Both the position numbers and the translations under genes were made by a program. This document shows positions 17,558-26,401 of a DNA stretch of 64,000 nt, piece by piece; position 1 is the stretch's first letter; every line of letters starts with the position of its first letter. Source of the DNA: Clostridiaceae bacterium. Its GTDB lineage: Bacteria > Bacillota > Clostridia > Lachnospirales > Lachnospiraceae. The DNA lies in NCBI GenBank assembly GCA_910575585.1, contig CAJTGF010000021.1, positions 1 to 64,000 on the forward strand. Reading direction: 5' to 3'. The notes beneath the pieces are model-generated. The model did no database searches. It was not told the origin of the DNA and saw only the letters and a program-made list of their open reading frames with translations.

Positions 17558-18655
17558 TTAATTGACAAAATAATACTCTGAAGCTTTCAGCTGAGAAATT
17601 CCATAAAACCATTCCTCAAAATCCCTTTCCATCTTCTCTGGAAATGCCCTCTTATAGGCAATCCGCAAAACATATTTAATATATTCCATAGAACGAAGAT
17701 CCTGGGAATCAATTCTATCCATCTCAGTAAAATAGGATAACGCCAGCTCTCCCTCCTCCAGTACTTCCTGCTTTCCCGGCGGTTCCAGCTTTCCGTAGGC
17801 CAGGGCCAAAAAGGTGTGAGCCAAAGCCGCATCCTCATAAGGCTGCTTTCCGTTATGCACATCATAAAATACGATCGCCTGCTCAATCCGTTTCTTCCCT
17901 TCCTCCGCCCTGTCCACGAGCACAAGAGCTGCCCCGGACAGATACTGCGCCTCTGCCATCACCTGTCTGACATCCTTTTCCTCACTGTCCTCTGCCCGGA
18001 TCAGCATAGCGTCAAAATACCCAAAAGCTTCCTCATACATCCCTTCCTGGAACCGGTTTATCCCCATCAGACGATAGATCCTGTTTCCGATCTGCCATCC
18101 GTTTTCCTTTGACAGATCCCAAAAATAACTTTCCGCCTGCTTAAGGCGGACCCACTGTTTTTCTCTGTCAGTCTCCAAATTCGCCAGTATAAGACAGCTT
18201 TCACAAAGCTTATCCGAATCCTCATACCCGTCTTGCTCATATAGTTGGATAGCCTGCTTAAGGCTTTCCTCCCCCAGAAACACGGCTCTCCCTCCTCCAT
18301 TCTCTATCATCCTCTTTCCCTTTTCATAATAAAGATCCGCCTTATCCTTTTTACCGGCTATCTCATATATAAGGATCGCCTTATCAAAATCCTCGGCTAT
18401 CTTATCCGTATCCCTGTCACAAAGCCCCATCCTCCGGTAAATGTCCGCCGTTTCCAAGGACAGCTGCCCGTTGATCTCCAGAGACTCCTGCAAAGCCTTT
18501 TCCAGATTGAACATCTCCTGGTCATAGTCCTCCCGTTCATGAAAGGTTGCCGCCAGATCCAGATAATCCTCATACCCCATGGTAGAGCCTTTGTACACAA
18601 GAGCCCCTATTCCCACAAACAAAATCGCAAACACAAACAAGTTCCATTTTTTCAT
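17558..18655 (-). CDS. Membrane-anchored TPR protein
   Basis: The 365-residue protein starts MKKWNLFVFAILFVGIGALV, a single membrane anchor, followed by TPR-like helical repeats (for example FDKAILIYEIAGKKDKADLY and FGYFDAMLIRAED). The C-terminus FEEWFYGISQ matches FEIWYQEN and FESWYKRV at the ends of the TPR lipoproteins at 19821 and 30437, so these three are one family with different anchors. The repeats would face outward. It follows the 18677 gene by 21 bases. A scaffold or outward-facing immunity role is inferred. Confidence 0.65.
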   Translation of the reverse strand: MKKWNLFVFAILFVGIGALVYKGSTMGYEDYLDLAATFHEREDYDQEMFNLEKALQESLEINGQLSLETADIYRRMGLCDRDTDKIAEDFDKAILIYEIAGKKDKADLYYEKGKRMIENGGGRAVFLGEESLKQAIQLYEQDGYEDSDKLCESCLILANLETDREKQWVRLKQAESYFWDLSKENGWQIGNRIYRLMGINRFQEGMYEEAFGYFDAMLIRAEDSEEKDVRQVMAEAQYLSGAALVLVDRAEEGKKRIEQAIVFYDVHNGKQPYEDAALAHTFLALAYGKLEPPGKQEVLEEGELALSYFTEMDRIDSQDLRSMEYIKYVLRIAYKRAFPEKMERDFEEWFYGISQLKASEYYFVN

Positions 18656-18676
18656 TATCCATTCTCCCTCCGCGTC

Positions 18677-19270
18677 TCATCCTTCTGAAAAAGAAATGAT
18701 CTCTTTCGCCTCGCCCAAAAAATCACCCAAAACTATCTTTATCCTGCTTTCCGCCACCCATCTCCTATGCCCTTTTGCCTTCTCATACTCTATCAATTGT
18801 TTTATCGCCTTGTCAGAGCTTCTCCGAAATTCATTTGCCACAAATTCCACCACATCTTCCGCCTCATAAAGCTTTATCTTCATCTGCCCCTGTATTCTCT
18901 GTTTGATCTCGTCTATGATCTTGTAGTATTTATCATAGACATATTCAAATCCCCAACTGCCGGTACACTCCAGATCTGAAATCCGGTCCCGGGAATCATA
19001 CAGATCAATTCGGTAGCACGCGGACTGATCCATAAGCCCTGTTCGCAAGAAAGACACATAGATCCACTGCAGTCCATCCGCCTTTCCTCCCTTTTCCAAC
19101 TGTTCAAAGCGATCCCGCACGTCCTCAATACAATCCCACAACTCTTTGCTTAATTGGGGAATTCTGTTTGGAAACAGCTCCTCCATAACCCTTTTATGAT
19201 CATCAAGCCCCCTGTTAGCCATCATCCAGAGCTCATCCAATTCCATTTTCTTATTCCTGTTATGTATCAC
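18677..19270 (-). CDS. Helical hypothetical protein, paralogue of 9756-10343
   Basis: The 197-residue protein shares the LRTGLMDQSACYRIDLYDS and YYKIIDEI blocks with the gene at 9756. GTG at 19270 overlaps the TGA of the preceding gene; ATG at 19246 (MELDELWMM) is the other possible start. It is mainly helical and soluble. As at the other locus, it lies immediately beside a member of the MxYFxIxQ family, with the gene order of the pair reversed. Function not recognised. Confidence 0.6.
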   Translation of the reverse strand: MIHNRNKKMELDELWMMANRGLDDHKRVMEELFPNRIPQLSKELWDCIEDVRDRFEQLEKGGKADGLQWIYVSFLRTGLMDQSACYRIDLYDSRDRISDLECTGSWGFEYVYDKYYKIIDEIKQRIQGQMKIKLYEAEDVVEFVANEFRRSSDKAIKQLIEYEKAKGHRRWVAESRIKIVLGDFLGEAKEIISFSEG

Positions 19271-19794
19271 AGATCCACACCGATCCTTTCCAATGTAAAT
19301 TTTCTTATTTTTCTTCGAAGTAAGCTTTCCGCTACATCCAGTCTGATAATCACTACATCCGTAATCAAAGGTTCAGCCTTAAATATACTGATCATATCTG
19401 ACGGCGGCTTTATGACCATACGTTTTACCTGGCTCCTGTCCGGAGTAATTATACTTTTATCGGAAATACATAATATTTCCTGAAACAGAGGCATAAAATA
19501 TCTTGCGTACTCCTCTGTCTGATTGTTCAAAATACATACCTCCTTAAAGATCATTCCCGGCTCATACATCTGAAAAACCGTTTTCACACTCTCGCTGACA
19601 AGGAACAACTGCTCATCCAGAATATCCGGAAAATCGATCTTGTCACATCTCCTTGCCATAGCCACATTTACATCCCGGATCCTGGAACTATTCTTTATCG
19701 AAACGTCCAGCCGTCTTCTCACAATATCGCCCAGATTGGTGATGACTGGCGTGTGATTGTATTCTCTGTCCTGCCTTATTCTAAAATAATCCAT
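19267..19794 (-). CDS. Three-copy family protein (MxYFxIxQ family)
   Basis: The 175-residue protein begins MDYFRIRQDREYNHTPVITN and ends VVIRLDVAESLLRRKIRKFT. The inner DFPDILDEQLFLVSESVK and MYEPGMIFKEV motifs align with the other two copies. It is soluble. The 26-base gap to the TPR lipoprotein upstream and overlap with the gene downstream place it in the cargo of the fourth spike module (22886-24229). An immunity-like role is inferred. Confidence 0.6.
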   Translation of the reverse strand: MDYFRIRQDREYNHTPVITNLGDIVRRRLDVSIKNSSRIRDVNVAMARRCDKIDFPDILDEQLFLVSESVKTVFQMYEPGMIFKEVCILNNQTEEYARYFMPLFQEILCISDKSIITPDRSQVKRMVIKPPSDMISIFKAEPLITDVVIIRLDVAESLLRRKIRKFTLERIGVDL

Positions 19795-19820
19795 TAGGTA
19801 TCTCCTCTCTATGTAAATGA

Positions 19821-20873
19821 TTACTTGTTTATGTTTTCCTGATACCAGATTTCAAAATTTTGTTCCTGAGCATATGGACTTTCTTTATAAAAGTCTTTAA
19901 ATATATCTTTCATAATTATTAAACCTTCTAAATCATCAACACTTAGTTCCCTTTCATTTTCATACATACGGCAGGCAATCAAACCATATTCAAACGCCTC
20001 TTCATAATCAGGTTCATCCATAAGCGGGTATATCATAGTAAAATTGAAATACACACCTGACTTATCCCAAATATTCATTTTAGGCGATGTCCGTTCCAAT
20101 AACTCCTTTGCTTTCTTGGTATCCTCCATTGCGTATTCCAAATTTTTAATTCCTATATAACAAACAGCACGAAGTCGGTAACATACTATTAATGTCCCAA
20201 TCTCTTTTTCCTCTTCTTCATAGTTTTCTATTGCTTTTGTAAAATTTAATATGGCTTTCTCATACATTTGCAGATCATAATAACAAACAGCAATATTATG
20301 ATAGAGCACAATTGTTTCTGTATTTTTCTTTTCTAATGGTACAAATTCAAGTAAAGATTCCGCCTTTTCGTACAATTCAATACTTTTTTCTGTATCAATC
20401 TCATATAAAGCCTCATAAAAATACGCTTCGTATTTCCATTCATTTACCGCCTCTCCTAAACCCTCACTGAGTTCTATAACCTTTTCATAATAATCAACAG
20501 CCTGCCCAAGATCATCTACCTTGGAATAATAATCTCCATAATAATAGTAGACCTTCACCATCCCTTCTCTATCGCTTAAATCTTCGTATATCATTTCTGC
20601 AGATCGAATCGCTCTTAGTGAATCTATAGCGTAATCTGCCATCTGGGATTTGCTCAAATATAGTTCCGCAACCTCCACACTGGTTTCCCCATATTTTTTC
20701 TCAGCCTCATCGATTGCATGGTCCATCCAACCGACAGCTCCAATGTAATCTTTTGCTTCATAAAGGGATTCCGCTTTTTTTATGTATTCTTGAATTAATT
20801 CCTCACCGCCTTGCTTAGAACAACCATAGCAGGATAATACTATTAAAATAACAACTAAAATAAATTTCTTCAT
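19821..20873 (-). CDS. TPR lipoprotein paired with a large DUF4280 protein
   Basis: The 350-residue protein has a lipoprotein-type signal, MKKFILVVILIVLSCYGC, with the acylated cysteine expected near residue 18. TPR repeats follow (YIGAVGWMDHAIDEAEKKYG, LGQAVDYYEKVIELSEG, YEKAILNFTKAIENYEEEE). The C-terminal FEIWYQEN is the family mark. It is 19 bases downstream of the 20892 DUF4280 gene; 30437 shows the same pairing. A surface lipoprotein next to a secreted effector candidate is a natural immunity or docking partner, by inference. Very AT-rich. Confidence 0.7.
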   Translation of the reverse strand: MKKFILVVILIVLSCYGCSKQGGEELIQEYIKKAESLYEAKDYIGAVGWMDHAIDEAEKKYGETSVEVAELYLSKSQMADYAIDSLRAIRSAEMIYEDLSDREGMVKVYYYYGDYYSKVDDLGQAVDYYEKVIELSEGLGEAVNEWKYEAYFYEALYEIDTEKSIELYEKAESLLEFVPLEKKNTETIVLYHNIAVCYYDLQMYEKAILNFTKAIENYEEEEKEIGTLIVCYRLRAVCYIGIKNLEYAMEDTKKAKELLERTSPKMNIWDKSGVYFNFTMIYPLMDEPDYEEAFEYGLIACRMYENERELSVDDLEGLIIMKDIFKDFYKESPYAQEQNFEIWYQENINK

Positions 20874-20891
20874 TCTACACCCGTCCTCTCT

Positions 20892-22874
20892 TCAATTATC
20901 TGGTATTTTTTTATACTCCTCTAGAGCTATATTAATTCCATGTTTTCCATTCACCTCTGTACTATTTTCATCTTCTCTAAAATGCTCTTTAATCCCAAAC
21001 GTAACTCCTTCCATATTATCCCAGTCAACATTTCCCATCGTATCACAAAGATAATCTTTTTTAGCTTTCCCGCGAACCATAGAAGGACCATAAAAGGGCT
21101 TTTGGGGTGTAAGATCTTCATTATACGATTGCTTTATAATATGTGCCATATATTTTGTAAATACTGTAATCTCTATTTCCTCTATCCAATTTTCTTCGGA
21201 TGTATAAAACAAGCTTCCTATACTCATAATATGTCCAATGGCTGTCAGTCCCGTATCAGTCACTTCACATATCTTGGCTGGTTTATCTCCTGCCAAACTC
21301 TTAAATTGTCTGGTATTTACCGCGCCTTCAATAATACTATTAAAATACCCTGTCATGTCAGCACCAAAAACCACTGCATCCTCTACTTTATTATACTCCT
21401 GCTCTCCTTTACTCTGCTTCGATATATCTACAGCATCCATTATCATTGTCGTGGCAGACACTAAAATATTCGCAGCAGTTCCAAACTCAGAAATCAAGCC
21501 AAAAAATAGAATCGCGACAAACTCATCTCTTAGTGTCTCCTCTTCATCTTTACAGCTTCTAGAAATAAATCGAATTCTAACCGCCGGCATATCTTTTCCT
21601 AAGTTAAATGATCTTTCTTCCTCAATCCCATTTATCACTTCTTGCAAAGCCCAAATCACATCTTCAACAGACTCATTACTTTCCTCCTCTTGCACCCCAG
21701 CATATACCCCATTTTGCATGAGAACTTCTCCTAAGTAAGTCACAGCATCCTTTAACAGTTCTTCAAATTTTTTAAATAAATTTTCACAATATAGAACCCT
21801 TTCCTGCCCACTATTCAAAAACTCTATTTTCCCTCCACATTTACAAATCAAAAATGAGGAAGTCAAAAGCGCTTTGCCTATCCTCTTATCATCCGCTCCA
21901 TCAGCTGCTAATTTTCTTGCGTCGGACACCATTTTATCACAATAGTAAAAAAACCCGGATGCCTCCCAGCTATCCATGTTTATCTCGGCATCTGATAAAG
22001 CATCGCTCCATTTGTTCCGATAACCTTCAATCTCATTCGCTAACTTCTCTAGCGTTTTGCAATAATCACCATCATAAACTTGAATCGCGTCTATGTACCC
22101 ATCCCAGCGCTCAACCTTTCTTTTGCCCTCTTCATATAACTTTTTTACTTTTCTCTCCACAATATCGTATTTACAAAACATTTTATCTGATATATCTCTA
22201 TACTCCTTTACCTCTTCTGCTATTCTTTCTATCGCATTTGGACTATTCTTTTCACGATCATCCTTCTCACTTATTTTTTTTAAATTCGATACTAATTTTC
22301 TCATTCTGCGTTCGAACCCTAAATCTAAAATACACTCCCCATACTCTCTTTCCGCACGTTTCCGATATCTTTTTATCTCACTTTCACTCCACTTTCTCAT
22401 CTCTTCAATCTTCTCACGCATCCGAGATGTAAAAAATAATGTCTTGTTTATAAACTCTTGGTATTTGTCCGCAATAACTATATCAGAAGAGTTGAACCAT
22501 GTATCCAGGAAAGCACCGATACATGGCGGACTGCCGCCTTCTGCTTTGGCGTTTATCCTACAATAGCTTTCAAATCCTTTTGCATAATCTTTATTATCAG
22601 GATACAATGATTTCAGTATTCCTACCGTTTCATAATAATAAGGCGACTTGCATATATTGAATTTCGGTACATTCTCTACTGGTACACAATCATAATTATG
22701 TGCCATCTCAAGCCCGCATTGCTTTTCCGAATCATTATGCAAAATACGCAGATATCTTTTATCCCACATCTCTTTATATTCCATCATTGAACCTGACTGC
22801 GCAAAGCAACATCCTATAGCCGCGCCATCTACCACACATGGGGCTGGCGGGATTGGTTTTATCTCGTGACCCAT
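20892..22874 (-). CDS. Large DUF4280 (PAAR-like) protein with helical extension, candidate effector
   Basis: The start at 22874 (MGHEIKPIPP) follows GAGGAGG. In 660 residues, the N-terminal part has GCCFAQSG and NVPKFNICKSP, then a long charged helical insert (about 120-300), then SFLICKCGGKIEFLNSGQ, the DUF4280 closing motif, near 350. The remaining 300 residues are an extension that includes a hydrophobic stretch LFFGLISEFGTAANILVSAT and WIEEIEITVFTKYMAHII. The 31506 protein has the same layout and ending. Tip domain plus large C-terminal domain is the form of specialised PAAR effectors; the toxic activity is unknown. Confidence 0.72.
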   Translation of the reverse strand: MGHEIKPIPPAPCVVDGAAIGCCFAQSGSMMEYKEMWDKRYLRILHNDSEKQCGLEMAHNYDCVPVENVPKFNICKSPYYYETVGILKSLYPDNKDYAKGFESYCRINAKAEGGSPPCIGAFLDTWFNSSDIVIADKYQEFINKTLFFTSRMREKIEEMRKWSESEIKRYRKRAEREYGECILDLGFERRMRKLVSNLKKISEKDDREKNSPNAIERIAEEVKEYRDISDKMFCKYDIVERKVKKLYEEGKRKVERWDGYIDAIQVYDGDYCKTLEKLANEIEGYRNKWSDALSDAEINMDSWEASGFFYYCDKMVSDARKLAADGADDKRIGKALLTSSFLICKCGGKIEFLNSGQERVLYCENLFKKFEELLKDAVTYLGEVLMQNGVYAGVQEEESNESVEDVIWALQEVINGIEEERSFNLGKDMPAVRIRFISRSCKDEEETLRDEFVAILFFGLISEFGTAANILVSATTMIMDAVDISKQSKGEQEYNKVEDAVVFGADMTGYFNSIIEGAVNTRQFKSLAGDKPAKICEVTDTGLTAIGHIMSIGSLFYTSEENWIEEIEITVFTKYMAHIIKQSYNEDLTPQKPFYGPSMVRGKAKKDYLCDTMGNVDWDNMEGVTFGIKEHFREDENSTEVNGKHGINIALEEYKKIPDN

Positions 22875-22885
22875 ACTTCTCCTCC

Positions 22886-24229
22886 TCACTGGCGATCGAT
22901 CCGAATCCCATGTTCTCTGATCCCGTTTCGGACTGCGATCATATTAATATTTTGTTTTAATATAACAGCATCATTTCCTTTTGCCAGAATATTTTGTCCG
23001 CTATTAATGCTTATCCCTTCCTCTGCTTCCAAAAGTATATCCTTATCGCTCTTGATCTCAATCCCCTTCTCATCATCAAGAACGATTCTCATCCCTTTAT
23101 TGTTCGTTATTATAATACGCCCCGGCGAAAAACGAATTTCCTGATTTCTCTTTGTTTTCAGGTATTTATGCTCCGGATCTTTCCGATCCTTTGCGCCTTC
23201 CAGATGAACCGCATTTAAGACATATGCGTCTTCCGGTCTTTCATTAGGAGAATAAAGATATATGGAATCCCCTATTTCAGGCATACAATACCATCCTGAT
23301 CCTTCCGGAGAAGAATATACGGTCGCGAAATCAAACCACCTCTGCCCTGTCTGTTTTCCCTCATCCCCATCCAGTAAGATCTGCAGCTTTTCATTTATAA
23401 CCTTTTTTACTGTGCCATATAGGGACACGCCTGGTATCCGGAAATTATAATAGGGATTTTGTATATGATCCTGCTGTTTTCTTAAACAGATGATACTGAC
23501 CAATTCCTGATTTTCTAATCGAATCTCGACACCGTAAACCTGCATTTCCGTATCATTAAACAGGATCTTATCTCCGATCTCCACAAACCCATATGCATTT
23601 AACTCATATTCCCGACAGATATGACCATCTTCCATCCGATCGCTCACTTTTTTTGATCTGACTATAACCTCCTTTCTCTTCCCAACCTTCATGCCAAAAT
23701 AAATGGCAGGTTTATGCAAACGGCAGTCCGAGATCAGGATTGAATGTTCTTTTGATGCCATCCGTTTCAAAAATTCCCAATCCGTTTCCCTGTATTGAAT
23801 TTCCAGCGGTCCCACTGACGTATCGCCGCAATTACAAATAATCGCCGCGCCTCCGCCTGCTGCCACCTCCTTCGCAATCTCACTGTAGATCTGTCCTTCT
23901 CTTTGAAATGTACGTAATCTTTCCTTTTCATCCAACAAACAGCTGTAGGACAAAGATGTTACTTCAACCTCATACAAATCTCCATCCACACACAACCCCA
24001 GATCCATAATAATTCCGCAAAACAGCGTTTCTGTTTTCTTTCCTGCTTCCTGCAGATCTACCACAATCTCTTGATGGAACATCTGCCTTCTCTGGAGAAT
24101 ATCCGCGTCCTCTTTTAAAATATACCCCTTTAGAAACATTACTATATGTTTATTAACCTCTTTATGTACGTAAAATTCCGTAATCTGATAAACATCAAAT
24201 GGCTGTACCACAAGTCGAAACGCGTTCAT
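22886..24229 (-). CDS. VgrG-like spike protein, short form (447 aa)
   Basis: The hub motif QYRETDWEFLKRMASKEHS lies near residue 150, and SSPEGSGWYCMPEIGDSIYL near 305 is the OB-fold. The tail GIEIKSDKDILLEAEEGISI gives a short beta-helix. The ATG overlaps the stop of the DcrB-like gene as ATGA, so the two are translationally coupled. The 665-type DUF4280 gene follows 11 bases after its stop, giving an order chaperone-like, spike, tip/effector, TPR lipoprotein. Confidence 0.85.
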   Translation of the reverse strand: MNAFRLVVQPFDVYQITEFYVHKEVNKHIVMFLKGYILKEDADILQRRQMFHQEIVVDLQEAGKKTETLFCGIIMDLGLCVDGDLYEVEVTSLSYSCLLDEKERLRTFQREGQIYSEIAKEVAAGGGAAIICNCGDTSVGPLEIQYRETDWEFLKRMASKEHSILISDCRLHKPAIYFGMKVGKRKEVIVRSKKVSDRMEDGHICREYELNAYGFVEIGDKILFNDTEMQVYGVEIRLENQELVSIICLRKQQDHIQNPYYNFRIPGVSLYGTVKKVINEKLQILLDGDEGKQTGQRWFDFATVYSSPEGSGWYCMPEIGDSIYLYSPNERPEDAYVLNAVHLEGAKDRKDPEHKYLKTKRNQEIRFSPGRIIITNNKGMRIVLDDEKGIEIKSDKDILLEAEEGISINSGQNILAKGNDAVILKQNINMIAVRNGIREHGIRIDRQ

Positions 24230-24807
24230 ATATCTTTCCCCTCTCTGATCGTCGGCATTAATTTTAACATGATCTCGCTCCAGTCAGACCGATCACCGGA
24301 CGGACAAGAAAAACTTCCCAAAAGTATCCCTTTCTTCCATGGCGCAATATATAAAATGTTATATACCATACCTCCCAAAACCGGCGACAAAAATTCCGCC
24401 CAATAAAATGATCGTTCTTCTCCCTCAACTTTTCCTTTATCCAAAAACATATAATGCGGAGAGATGCTTAATATGGTATTGCCCAAATCATCCCTGACCT
24501 GCTCCAAAGCATCGCTCTCAATCCCCTGTGCCAAAAAGCTGATCGTTATGGAAACAATTCCATCTGGATCCGACCAGATGATGGCAGGACGTTTTTCCAT
24601 AGGATATTTTCGTTTTTTCATCTCTTCCTCCATTGGCTCCATTACCTCCGGAAGGATCATTCTGGTCCCAAGCGAATCTATTTCCTGTTCTCTAAAAGAT
24701 ATCAGCTGTTCTTTTACAAATATTCCTGTAGACAGCGAATTATATTTTAATTTCTGATATGCCCGCCGCATTTTTATGATTGCTTCATCTCCATATTTTT
24801 TTGTCAT
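24226..24807 (-). CDS. DcrB/DUF1795-like small protein, possible Eag-type spike chaperone
   Basis: The 193-residue protein has RMILPEVMEPMEEEM and KYPMEKRPAIIWSDPDGIVS, matching MLPASFHDMPADEARRKYPS and QRPQIIKTNREG in 34590, and ends LLGSFSCPSGDRSDWSEIM. It is soluble. ATGA overlaps couple it at both ends, to the long VgrG upstream and to the short VgrG downstream. Such tight coupling to spike genes argues for a product that binds the spike during loading. Confidence 0.5.
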   Translation of the reverse strand: MTKKYGDEAIIKMRRAYQKLKYNSLSTGIFVKEQLISFREQEIDSLGTRMILPEVMEPMEEEMKKRKYPMEKRPAIIWSDPDGIVSITISFLAQGIESDALEQVRDDLGNTILSISPHYMFLDKGKVEGEERSFYWAEFLSPVLGGMVYNILYIAPWKKGILLGSFSCPSGDRSDWSEIMLKLMPTIREGKDI

Positions 24808-26366
24808 CCCCGTCCTCCCAAGTCTCCTATTATCACATCATTACATATATTTCCAGACAATGTTTTTGGAATAGCAGCTAACGCCTGTTCCGCAATCCCT
24901 TCCTGTATACCATGATTTGGAATAGCAGCGATAGCGCATTCCTTCACTTCCGCAAAACTGGCTTCAGAAACCACAGGTACATTCTCTGGTCTCCTCTTCC
25001 TCTTTTTTCCCATATCTGCCGCTGCTGTTTCATATCTCTCAGAACGCATTTCTATTCCGTTTCCCGACATATGTATGGTATTTAAAGTACCCCTCTGCTT
25101 TACCTTGACTTCCGTTTTCCCTACCATCGTGCAGGAGGACCCTGCGTAAACGTTAATATTCCCCCTGGCTTCGAGAACAATTGCCTTATGACTGGATACA
25201 TAGATCCCTCTTTCATCCCTCAAACTCATGTTCTGACACTGTCCCTGTTTTGTTCTGGCAGTCCACAGTATAACTCCCGGCTCCATTGCCATTCCTTTTC
25301 CATAACATGTATGAAAAAATTTCGTTGATTCCCTCGGATATCTCTTTTTGGGCAAAAAACAGTTTCTTACATATGCATGTTTCACATCAGCAGTAGGAAA
25401 ATACAATTCTGCCTCACTTCCCTTTTCAGGCATAGAGTACATAATATTTCCTGTTACCGGCAAATATGGATATTTAAAGTTCTCATCCATCTCTGTTTGA
25501 TCCTCCACTCTTCCAAAATCCAGCTTTACATATTCATCTTTCACCTCCAATATCGTTCCCCTCATGGATATACCCCTAAGCTTTTCATTTTCCGCCTTTC
25601 CCATTTCTTTTCCCAGAGAACCTGCCCAATAGTCATACTCGATCAGTCCATTTCTAAACACAGTGATCTTCTCTTTTACCTCCAATCTCATCTGACCAAT
25701 TCGTATCTTGTCTCCAAGTCCATAGGTTTCCCATGTGTGGATATGAACCTGATGTTTTGCGTTGACCTGTCGGATCTTATCAAACGAATCAAGTATATAT
25801 TCTTTCAATACAGTATCGCCCAAAAAAGCCTTTGGCACATCGCTTCCGGCATCAGCTATGACTCCCACATCAAACTGAGCGGCGATCCGCTTGAGCAGAT
25901 TCCAATCGGTTTCCCTGTACTGCATGATAGGATACCGGATATTCTGCTGGAACATGCCGCCCAATATACAGGCTCCGGAATATTTCTCCAGCATATCCTC
26001 TATGAACCGTCGATATGGATATCCGACTCTCTGGAATCTGCAGGTCTTCTCTTCTTTGTCCATCTCATTGGTTAACGATACTGCTCTCAACGACACAAAA
26101 AAATGGTGCTCTATATTCTCTAACTCACAGCTTACAATACTCCCCCATATAATCCCGCATATCTTTTTCTCTCTCCACAACTCTGCCTTAACTTTTCTCC
26201 CGCATAAGGAATGTGTGTCAAACCACAGCGCTGTTCTCTCTGAAATCTTTATCTTAATAATGATATCCGTATGCTCATTGATCTTTTCCGTACATTTAAA
26301 TTCTTCTATTTCCATATAGGGTATGTCACAAAATACCTTTACGCCTTCGGCACTGATCGCTCCCAT
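24804..26366 (-). CDS. VgrG-like spike protein, long form with alanine-rich tail (520 aa)
   Basis: The hub has MQYRETDWNLLKRIAAQFD near 150, and the OB-fold shows YPYLPVTGNIMYSMPEKGSE. After the beta region (LEARGNINVYAGSSCTMVGK) there is a basic stretch KKRKRRPENV and an extension of about 70 residues with twin AIAAIPN and LAAIPKT segments. That tail is absent from the short spikes and may be a docking segment for a tip or effector. Its nearest relative is 28824-30401. It lies between the PP2C-TPR gene and a DcrB-like gene. Confidence 0.85.
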   Translation of the reverse strand: MGAISAEGVKVFCDIPYMEIEEFKCTEKINEHTDIIIKIKISERTALWFDTHSLCGRKVKAELWREKKICGIIWGSIVSCELENIEHHFFVSLRAVSLTNEMDKEEKTCRFQRVGYPYRRFIEDMLEKYSGACILGGMFQQNIRYPIMQYRETDWNLLKRIAAQFDVGVIADAGSDVPKAFLGDTVLKEYILDSFDKIRQVNAKHQVHIHTWETYGLGDKIRIGQMRLEVKEKITVFRNGLIEYDYWAGSLGKEMGKAENEKLRGISMRGTILEVKDEYVKLDFGRVEDQTEMDENFKYPYLPVTGNIMYSMPEKGSEAELYFPTADVKHAYVRNCFLPKKRYPRESTKFFHTCYGKGMAMEPGVILWTARTKQGQCQNMSLRDERGIYVSSHKAIVLEARGNINVYAGSSCTMVGKTEVKVKQRGTLNTIHMSGNGIEMRSERYETAAADMGKKRKRRPENVPVVSEASFAEVKECAIAAIPNHGIQEGIAEQALAAIPKTLSGNICNDVIIGDLGGRG

Positions 26367-26401
26367 GTCTCCCTCCTCTATTCATCTTTGTGGAATGTAT
26401 C